Assembly: GCA_017860985.1 (NCBI GenBank)
Contig: JAGFXG010000014.1
Span: 1 to 12,368, forward strand
DNA length: 12,368 nucleotides
Direction of reading: 5' to 3'
Source of the DNA: Deltaproteobacteria bacterium
Lineage (GTDB): Bacteria > Desulfobacterota > Syntrophia > Syntrophales > Smithellaceae
Positions 7,287 to 12,368 of the stretch are shown piece after piece (within the stretch, counting starts at the first letter, position 1; the number at the start of each line of letters is the position of its first letter). The translations under genes and the position numbers were made by a program. A model generated the notes under the pieces. That model saw nothing but the letters and a program-made list of their open reading frames with translations. It was not told where the DNA came from and ran no database searches.

Positions 7287-8393
7287 TTATGAAGCCTGGG
7301 GTTCTTTAAAAGAAGATGCTCTTTTGGCGCGGGTGCGTTTTATGACAGATTGCTTTTTAGCCGGATCCTGTTGTTCAGCCATTTTACCAAAAACAGGATG
7401 CCTTCGGGCGGCCAGGCGCACGAACATGCTGCCCATCTGACCGTAAGAGATACCTGCAACTTCCGCAGCGCAGGCCATACTGGCTTCGTGGCTGATATCC
7501 GCATTGGGATTGACATCCAGAACGTAAAAAACATTATCGCGCAGGCGGATGTCCAGACGGGCGTAATCCCGGCATCCCAGTGCCAGGTAAGCGTCACAAC
7601 AAACTTTTTCCAGTGCCGTCTTTTCTTCTGCGGTCAGGGGCGCCGGCAGCAGCGTCTCGATTTTCTCATAGGCATCGGAGCCCGGAATAAATTTGGCATC
7701 ATACGTACAAAGCCGGTCTTTGATATTGCTGAAGAAAGAGAAATCCATTTCTGCGACGGGTAGCACGGTAAGCTTTTCATTTCCCCAGACGGAGACATGA
7801 AATTCGCGCCCGTCGATAAAGTCTTCAACCATGGCCGGCTGCTGGTAGGTATCCAGGATGAAGGGAATCCGGTTTTCCAGTTCCGTTTGATTGAGCACAA
7901 CGGACTCTCGGGTGATGCCTGCGGAGCAGTGTTCGTTCATCGGTTTGACAATAGCCGGGAAACGGTTCCACTCGCAAGTTTCGCCATGATGGAATATCCG
8001 CCATGCGGGCGTAGGGATACCGGCCTGTTCCAGCAGAACCTTGACCCGATATTTGTCCTGCGCCAGCGCCAGCGTTTCAGAATCGGCACCGGTAAAGGTG
8101 AACCCCAGCATTTCAAGCCGTTTGGCCACCAGCCATTCGCTATGCGTCAAGCCGGGCAGACTTTCGCACCAGTTGAAAATTATGTATTCTGAAGGATCAA
8201 AAGAATGGAGATGATTGGCAATGTCGTCATCCGCAATCGGAACAAAAATGGTTGGATAACCCACTTCGATCAACGCGTGTCCAAGTTGTGTCGAAAGGCT
8301 GATGACCTCCTCTTTTTCAGTCTGTGTCCATTGCGGATCAACGTTGTACAATAAGACGACCGGGATTTTTTCAGGCGCTACGGCAACCGGCAC
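7287..8393 (-). CDS. D-alanine-D-alanine ligase-like ATP-grasp enzyme
   Basis: This is an ATP-grasp ligase, which joins a carboxylate to an amine or thiol through an acyl-phosphate. It resembles the D-Ala-D-Ala ligase branch: a nucleotide-binding lysine in FPAIVKP (about K150), the EDFIDGREFHVSV strand (about 190-202), ARLDIRL (about 278-284) and the Mg-binding LDVNPNAD (about 292-299; N295). At 368 residues it is near Ddl size, but the N-terminal half (WTQTEKEE, FNWCESLPG) and the basic C-terminal tail (KRTRAKR) are not those of typical DdlA/DdlB, so the substrate is unknown. GTG 8393 is chosen over ATG 8480 because GGAGG lies six nt upstream (8400-8404) and the protein core starts directly afterwards. 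Its neighbour upstream is a methyltransferase remnant; metH follows 187 nt downstream. Confidence 0.88.
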   Translation of the reverse strand: MPVAVAPEKIPVVLLYNVDPQWTQTEKEEVISLSTQLGHALIEVGYPTIFVPIADDDIANHLHSFDPSEYIIFNWCESLPGLTHSEWLVAKRLEMLGFTFTGADSETLALAQDKYRVKVLLEQAGIPTPAWRIFHHGETCEWNRFPAIVKPMNEHCSAGITRESVVLNQTELENRIPFILDTYQQPAMVEDFIDGREFHVSVWGNEKLTVLPVAEMDFSFFSNIKDRLCTYDAKFIPGSDAYEKIETLLPAPLTAEEKTALEKVCCDAYLALGCRDYARLDIRLRDNVFYVLDVNPNADISHEASMACAAEVAGISYGQMGSMFVRLAARRHPVFGKMAEQQDPAKKQSVIKRTRAKRASSFKEPQAS

Positions 8394-8434
8394 TATGAAC
8401 CTCCATATTGAACAGTCAGTTTTTCTACTCCCGT

Positions 8435-8460
8435 TGCAGGGGGTGTCGGCAGACCCTGCA
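8435..8460. promoter_or_regulatory. Perfect 7-bp inverted repeat in the ATP-grasp leader
   Basis: TGCAGGG (8435-8441) and CCCTGCA (8454-8460) are perfect inverted arms around a 12-nt spacer. The spacer can itself pair GTC with GAC across GGCA. It lies about 30 nt upstream of the GGAGG of the ATP-grasp gene, between that gene and the methyltransferase remnant. There is no T-run after it on either strand, so it is not a simple intrinsic terminator. An operator or an mRNA 5' stem-loop are possible; function is unproven. Confidence 0.4.
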
Positions 8461-8538
8461 TTCCCGAATTTTCGAATCACCAGCCGTATTTAAGCTGATT
8501 TTTTATTACATATTTTCCCCATAATTCCAAGCATTAAT

Positions 8539-8865
8539 TTACATTTTTTCAGCTATGACAAGCATTTCAAAATCTTCGGTTGACAGATTATCGTTTCGGC
8601 TGAAAGCGCCAAGTTTTGCTCCGTAAATATCGACGGTCCTGAAATTCAGCGTCCTTAACAACCAGGTGATTTCGGAAGGCACATAATATCTTTCACTGCA
8701 GTGCAGTTCTTTCTTCTTTCCGAGATCATCTTCAAAACACAGGGTGCTGTTTTCCCGGAAGGTCATCAGATCAAATGTCAGGCTGCCGCACTTTGCATTC
8801 CCTTCTTCTGTTTGTGAATCCAGGAAATCTTTGACGGAATGAAAAAAAAGACAATCCAAAATCAT
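8539..8865 (-). CDS. C-terminal fragment of a class I SAM-dependent methyltransferase (probable remnant)
   Basis: The 108-residue product resembles only the last third of small-molecule class I methyltransferases. It has the strand-rich insert (SLTFDLMTFRENSTLCFED), then ERYYVPSEITWLLRTLNF, the usual 'YYtpsEi.wLL..aGF' segment, then VDIYG and a closing LVIAEK strand. The SAM-binding motif (usually D-x-G-x-G) and everything before it are absent. Upstream on this strand there is an in-frame TGA 15 nt before the ATG, and the 170 nt beyond show no methyltransferase-like translation. ATG 8865 does have AGGAAGGA directly upstream, so it may still be translated, but it cannot bind SAM by itself. It is most likely a 5'-truncated gene, perhaps left when the divergent kinase gene arrived. 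It could instead be a small stand-alone protein; the homology is to a family pattern, not to a named enzyme. Confidence 0.6.
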   Translation of the reverse strand: MILDCLFFHSVKDFLDSQTEEGNAKCGSLTFDLMTFRENSTLCFEDDLGKKKELHCSERYYVPSEITWLLRTLNFRTVDIYGAKLGAFSRNDNLSTEDFEMLVIAEKM

Positions 8866-9058
8866 TCCTTCCTGAAATCAGCAACCAAGCCGAATCGGAG
8901 AAAACTGCTAATATCAAGTGGTAATCAGTTTGAAGAGCTAATTTGCCTTTGACGGTTCAATGGATATCTGTTAGTTATCACAAGAGATTTATTATCGCTG
9001 TAAATATCGTCTATTTTGTTTCCAATATATTCCATTCAAAACGATGGAGAAACCTCAG
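8866..9058. other. Divergent AT-rich intergenic region between the remnant and the kinase
   Basis: This 193-nt stretch separates the leftward methyltransferase remnant from the rightward kinase, so it should hold the kinase promoter. A TTGACG at 8949-8954 resembles a -35 box, but the hexamer 17 nt later (TAGTTA) is a poor -10. I see no clear operator, terminator or RNA gene. Confidence 0.4.
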
Positions 9059-11380
9059 ATGAACGATCCATCCAAAGCCAACCAGGAACTGCTCGAAGAG
9101 ATTTCATCCCTTAAGAAGAGAATCCAGGAACTGGAAAAATCGGACGCAGAGCACAAGCAGGAGGAGAAGACACTAAAGGAAAACAATGACAAATTTTTGA
9201 GTCTTGCTTCCACTATCCCTGGGAATATTGCTTACGTCAACGCAAATACATTGCAGTATGAATTCGTGAATGACACATTTGAAAAATCATTTGGGATACC
9301 TCGAGAAAAAATCATCGGACAGCATATCAAGGATATTATTGGGGAAGCAAATTATAAATTTGCCATCAAATATATCGAAGAAGTTAGATTGGGTAAATCG
9401 ATTTCTTACGAAAACACCTTTGATCTTGTTTCAGGAAAACGTTGGATACAAGTAAATTATACTCCTGTTACTGACGCCAATGGGCTTGTTGTATCAATTG
9501 CGGTTCTGAGTCTTGACATTACGGAGCGCAAGAAGGCGGAGGAAGCCTTGCGGAACAGTGAGGTTCAACTCCGTGCCGTTCTCGATGCTACGCCGTTCCC
9601 CATTGCCTTAGTCGATACTCAGGATAACAACATTGATTTCTGGAGTCGCAGCGCCCTCACTCTCTTCGGACATACCGCGCCCACCGCACCGGAATGGTAT
9701 CAACTAGCTTACCCTGATCCCGATTACCAGCGCGAAGTAATTAACCGATGGAAACCTTTTCTGGAAATAGCCCGTGAATCCCGCAAAACTGTCAACACGG
9801 GCGAATACCGGGTTACCTGCAAAGATGGTTCGGAACGCATTTGCGAGCTTTACGCCACCTTCTTGAAAGACAAACTCATTGTCACGTTCAACGACGTCAC
9901 TGAACGCAAGCGGGCGGCTGAAGCGCTTCAGAAAAGCGAGGAGAAATATCGGACGCTTATCGAAACGACCCAGACCGGATTTGTCATTCTCGATCATCAT
10001 GGTATTGTCCTTGACGCAAATCCTGAATATGTCGGTCTTACCGGTCACAGTCAACTGAGTGACATCCTGGGGAGTAGCGTCCTCGAATGGACGGCTAATC
10101 ATGAAAAGGAGAAGAATGCGGCCGCGGTGGAGATCTGCTGTCGGGAAGGGCTGATCAGAAACCTGGAAATCGATTATATGGATTCAAAAGGCCATGTCAC
10201 CCCCATCGAGCTCAATGCAACTTGTATGGAGGTGGAAGGAAAGACAGAGATCATGACGCTGTGTCGAAACATCACGGCACGCAGGCAGGCGGAGCAAGAA
10301 CTTCAAAAACTGGTATCCATAGTCAGGCACAGCAGCGAGCTCATCAATCTGGCCACCCCCGACGGAAGGATGATTTTTCTCAATGAAGCGGGATGCTGGA
10401 TGCTGGGCATTGAACCGGACAGGGTGGACGAATTCAACATTCAGGATGTCATCCCTGAACATCTGCTAAAGATGGTAAGGACCGAACTTCTCCCCGCACT
10501 CACGAGAGATGGTGCATGGGAAGGTGAACTGCAGTACCGCAACCTGAAAACCGGCCGGTTGACAGATGTATATGCAAGTACGTATACGATCGCAGATCCT
10601 GTCAGCAAGGCTTCGCTCTATTTTGCCAATGTTTCCCGTGATATCACGGAGCGCAAGAAAGCAGAAGAGGAGCGTGAGAAGTTTACGGAGCGGCTACAAA
10701 GGGCGGAAAAGATGGAAGCCTTGGGGACGCTGGCCGGTGGCGTCGCCCATGATCTCAACAATGTCCTGGGAATACTGGTTGGTTATTCGGAGCTCCTTCT
10801 CGACGACATTCCATTGGAAAACAGACTACGGAGCCACGTCGAAAAGATCATGGGTGGCGGCGTCAGGGCTGCGGCCATTGTGCAGGACCTTCTGACGTTG
10901 GCGAGAAGGGGCATTCATTCCGCAAGCGTTTTCAATCTGAATTCCATTATCTCTGATTTTCAGAAAACACTGGAGTTCGAAAACCTATCGTTGTCCCACC
11001 CACATGTTCAGACAAAGACCAATCTTGCAACTGATTTGCTGAATATCAACGGCTCCCCTCCCCATATTTCCAAATCTTTTATGAATCTTCTTACCAATGC
11101 AGTGGAGGCCATGCCTTCAGGCGGCACCTTGACCGTAACAACGGGTAATTGCAATCTGGATGGCCCGATTCATGGATATGACGATGTTCGGGAAGGAGAT
11201 TATGTCTTCCTTTCCGTATCAGACACCGGCGAAGGTATCTCAGATGAGGATATTAAGCATATCTTCGAGCCGTTCTATACAAAGAAGGTTATGGGTCGGA
11301 GCGGGACCGGACTGGGGTTGGCTGTTGTCTGGGGGGTGGTTAAGGATCATAACGGGTACATAGGTGTTCAGAAACGATGA
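9059..11380 (+). CDS. Cytoplasmic multi-PAS sensor histidine kinase, C-terminally disrupted
   Basis: The likely start is ATG 9059 (GGAG nine nt upstream); ATG 9044, five codons earlier, has no SD. Residue numbers here count from the 9044 Met. Layout: N-terminal coiled coil (about 10-48), four PAS domains (about 50-165, 173-290, 300-415, 423-540), each ending in a D/N-I/V-T-E/A-R-K/R linker, then HisKA with the phospho-accepting H569 in GGVAHDLNN, and HATPase_c with the N-box around N685, DTGEGIS (727-733) and GTGLGLA (754-760). No membrane segment is seen, so it should sense a cytoplasmic signal. After DHNGYIGVQ the frame stops. The last strands of the ATPase fold (normally V-x-S-x-x-G-x-G-T-x-F plus L-x-F-P) are absent, and a receiver domain follows in another frame. 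The first PAS domain is markedly richer in AT than the rest. The signal and output are unknown; activity is doubtful. Confidence 0.88.
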   Translation: MNDPSKANQELLEEISSLKKRIQELEKSDAEHKQEEKTLKENNDKFLSLASTIPGNIAYVNANTLQYEFVNDTFEKSFGIPREKIIGQHIKDIIGEANYKFAIKYIEEVRLGKSISYENTFDLVSGKRWIQVNYTPVTDANGLVVSIAVLSLDITERKKAEEALRNSEVQLRAVLDATPFPIALVDTQDNNIDFWSRSALTLFGHTAPTAPEWYQLAYPDPDYQREVINRWKPFLEIARESRKTVNTGEYRVTCKDGSERICELYATFLKDKLIVTFNDVTERKRAAEALQKSEEKYRTLIETTQTGFVILDHHGIVLDANPEYVGLTGHSQLSDILGSSVLEWTANHEKEKNAAAVEICCREGLIRNLEIDYMDSKGHVTPIELNATCMEVEGKTEIMTLCRNITARRQAEQELQKLVSIVRHSSELINLATPDGRMIFLNEAGCWMLGIEPDRVDEFNIQDVIPEHLLKMVRTELLPALTRDGAWEGELQYRNLKTGRLTDVYASTYTIADPVSKASLYFANVSRDITERKKAEEEREKFTERLQRAEKMEALGTLAGGVAHDLNNVLGILVGYSELLLDDIPLENRLRSHVEKIMGGGVRAAAIVQDLLTLARRGIHSASVFNLNSIISDFQKTLEFENLSLSHPHVQTKTNLATDLLNINGSPPHISKSFMNLLTNAVEAMPSGGTLTVTTGNCNLDGPIHGYDDVREGDYVFLSVSDTGEGISDEDIKHIFEPFYTKKVMGRSGTGLGLAVVWGVVKDHNGYIGVQKR

Positions 11381-11741
11381 ACAAATCCTCGTGGTGGACG
11401 ACATAAAAGAACAGCGGGAACTAGCGGCTACGATGCTGGGCAAACTGAATTACAGAGTACAAACGGTTTCAAGCGGTGAGGAGGCTGTCGAGCATCTGAA
11501 AACCCATCAAACCGACCTGATTGTTCTCGATATGATCATGGACCCCGGTATGGATGGATTGGATACGTATAGACGCATCCTTGAAATCTATCCGAAGCAG
11601 AAGACGATCATCGTCAGTGGCTTTTCCGAGTCGGAGCGTGTGCGTTTTGCGCAGTCTCTCGGAGCCGGGATCTATGTAAAAAAACCATATGTCATCGAGA
11701 AACTGGGTATGGCTGTGAAGAAAGAGTTGAGTAAAAAATAG
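11364..11741 (+). CDS. CheY-like receiver domain, probably detached from the preceding hybrid kinase
   Basis: The product, 125 residues if read from GTG 11364, is a complete receiver domain: acidic pair D12/D13 (ILVVDD), phospho-acceptor D56 (LIVLDMIMDPGMDG), S85 in IIVSGFSES and the conserved lysine in YVKKPY (K106 or K107). There is no DNA-binding output domain. It overlaps the kinase by 17 nt in the +1 frame. GTG 11364 has no SD, the ATG that overlaps the kinase stop (11377) is in the wrong frame, and the next in-frame ATG lies inside the domain. In many deltaproteobacterial hybrid kinases the same receiver follows the ATPase domain in one polypeptide after a linker of some tens of residues. 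I infer that a deletion removed that segment and broke the frame. If expressed alone it would be a stand-alone phospho-receiver. Confidence 0.75.
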   Translation: MFRNDEQILVVDDIKEQRELAATMLGKLNYRVQTVSSGEEAVEHLKTHQTDLIVLDMIMDPGMDGLDTYRRILEIYPKQKTIIVSGFSESERVRFAQSLGAGIYVKKPYVIEKLGMAVKKELSKK

Positions 11742-12151
11742 GCAACGGCATATTCAACATTATTTGTTTGCTTATTGCGGGTGGGAATGAGCGATGATTG
11801 AGTTGATGCTTCTCGATCGATTGTTCCCAATGGCTCCTTCCTGTAAGTGAGCGTTCGGGATTAACAAAAGTCGTCCTTTCTTTCAGATGATATTCCTTGC
11901 TGACAAGTATAAGCGGAATTCACGTTCAGCAAACATTAACATCATCCATTACATTTTAATCAGAAAAATACTTATTGTATTATTTCCAATTATGTATAAA
12001 ATATGAGCCACTTGTATTCCTCCTTTATATTAAGGCCACCTGTATAATTTGAAGGGTGTTGCCTACCAATAGCGCCATTGAACAGTCCCAAACCCAGTGT
12101 CTCTAACCGCAGGGGACAGTCAAAATAATAATATGAGATAAGGAGATAATT
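11742..12151. other. 410-nt AT-rich intergenic region
   Basis: No coding frame or RNA gene is recognised here. It holds a 7-bp inverted repeat (TTGCTGA 11897-11903, TCAGCAA 11926-11932) with a 22-nt spacer and no T-run, a weaker TGGGAA/TTCCCA pair around 11785-11830, and promoter-like sequence near 11970-12050. No convincing intrinsic terminator for the receiver gene is seen. Confidence 0.5.
12007..12048 (+). promoter_or_regulatory. Direct repeat overlapping a consensus -10 box before the lipoprotein gene
   Basis: GCCACTTGTAT (12007-12017) recurs as GCCACCTGTAT (12035-12045), 10 of 11 bases identical with a 28-nt period. The second copy runs into a perfect TATAAT at 12043-12048, about 100 nt before the lipoprotein ATG. 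There is no good -35 at 17 nt, which would fit an activator-dependent promoter. The function is inferred only from sequence. Confidence 0.3.
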
Positions 12152-12368
12152 ATGAAAAAGGCATTTGTCGTATTATCAGCAATGTTGCTTTTGACGCTTA
12201 TGGCTTGCGGTGGCGGAGATAGCACACCCCTACCCACAACCACAACCACACCCACACCACTATCATCAGCAAAAGCTATTACGGCATTTTCGCTGAACGG
12301 CGTTGCCGGAACAATTAATGAAACGGGGAAAACGATAGCGGTAGCTATGCCTTCTGGTACAAACGTGA
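12152..12368 (+). CDS. Exported lipoprotein, N-terminal part (gene runs off the window)
   Basis: ATG 12152 follows AAGGAG by six to seven nt. The 72 visible residues begin with a lipoprotein signal peptide: KK, a hydrophobic core and the lipobox LMAC with the lipidated C19. Then comes GGGDS and a Thr/Pro linker (about residues 25-38) typical of tethers that hold a domain away from the membrane. From about residue 41 the sequence ITAFSLNGVAGTINETGKT resembles the beginning of Ig-like or DUF5018-like beta domains of surface lipoproteins, where the repeat starts with I-x-x-F-x-L-N/x-G-V-x-G-x-I. That family call is tentative because only about 30 residues are visible. An Asp at +2, the inner-membrane retention signal in E. 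coli, is absent (G20), so the outer membrane is likely. No partner gene is visible. Confidence 0.85.
   Translation, partial: MKKAFVVLSAMLLLTLMACGGGDSTPLPTTTTTPTPLSSAKAITAFSLNGVAGTINETGKTIAVAMPSGTNV

Noticed and set aside
7282..7294. Short hairpin (CCAGG/CCTGG) just after the ATP-grasp gene as a terminator
   Set aside because: Five base pairs only, overlapping the stop codon, and no following T-run on the minus strand.
8394..8480. 29-codon N-terminal extension of the ATP-grasp protein from ATG 8480
   Set aside because: GTG 8393 has an ideal GGAGG spacing, and the extension covers the inverted repeat and has no protein-like features.
8949..8977. TTGACG plus TAGTTA as a sigma-70 promoter for the kinase
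   Set aside because: The -10 hexamer matches consensus at only two of six positions; mentioned only as a weak possibility.
12085..12117. GTCCC/GGGAC inverted pair before the lipoprotein gene
   Set aside because: Only 5 bp with a 23-nt loop and no T-run; too weak to call a terminator or repeat element.

Overview
The window looks like chromosomal DNA of a Gram-negative, probably anaerobic deltaproteobacterium (Desulfobacterota, in the range of Syntrophales or Smithella-like lineages). This is an inference from gene style. The signs are outer-membrane genes (a TonB-type protein and an OmpA-like domain), a methionine synthase without the SAM-reactivation domain, a multi-PAS soluble histidine kinase of a type common in that group, and intermediate GC. 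No rRNA, tRNA, CRISPR array, insertion sequence or phage gene was seen.

Layout. Positions 1-8865 are read leftward and 9059-12368 rightward. The left block is a tight minus-strand run: methionine synthase (metH-type, 7099-4694), a TonB C-terminal protein (4682-3975), orotate phosphoribosyltransferase (pyrE, 3939-3349), an exported DUF3047-OmpA fusion protein (3356-2175, overlapping pyrE by 8 nt), and a presequence-protease-type M16C metallopeptidase (2141 to beyond the window edge). Gaps inside this run are at most 35 nt, so it is very likely one transcript. It mixes one-carbon/methionine and pyrimidine enzymes with envelope functions. Upstream on the same strand are a D-Ala-D-Ala-ligase-like ATP-grasp enzyme (8393-7287, GTG start fixed by a strong GGAGG) and a 108-residue piece that resembles only the C-terminal end of a SAM methyltransferase (8865-8539).

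The right block starts at a divergent intergenic region with a four-PAS cytoplasmic histidine kinase (9059-11380). Its ATPase domain ends abruptly. A CheY-like receiver (11364-11741) follows in the +1 frame with a 17-nt overlap and without a good start site. This looks like an ancestral hybrid kinase-receiver gene that lost the end of its ATPase domain and the linker by a frame-disrupting deletion. After a 410-nt AT-rich gap comes the start of an exported lipoprotein (12152 onward, cut by the window end).

How the genes may work together. The metH-tonB-pyrE-DUF3047/OmpA-M16C run is a candidate co-regulated set. The two envelope proteins may act together (TonB-like periplasm-spanning, OmpA peptidoglycan-binding), while metH, pyrE and the peptidase look like housekeeping. 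I found no convincing complete novel system. The points most worth checking are the DUF3047-OmpA fusion, the broken hybrid kinase, the methyltransferase remnant next to the ATP-grasp gene, and the leader structures before the ATP-grasp and metH genes.
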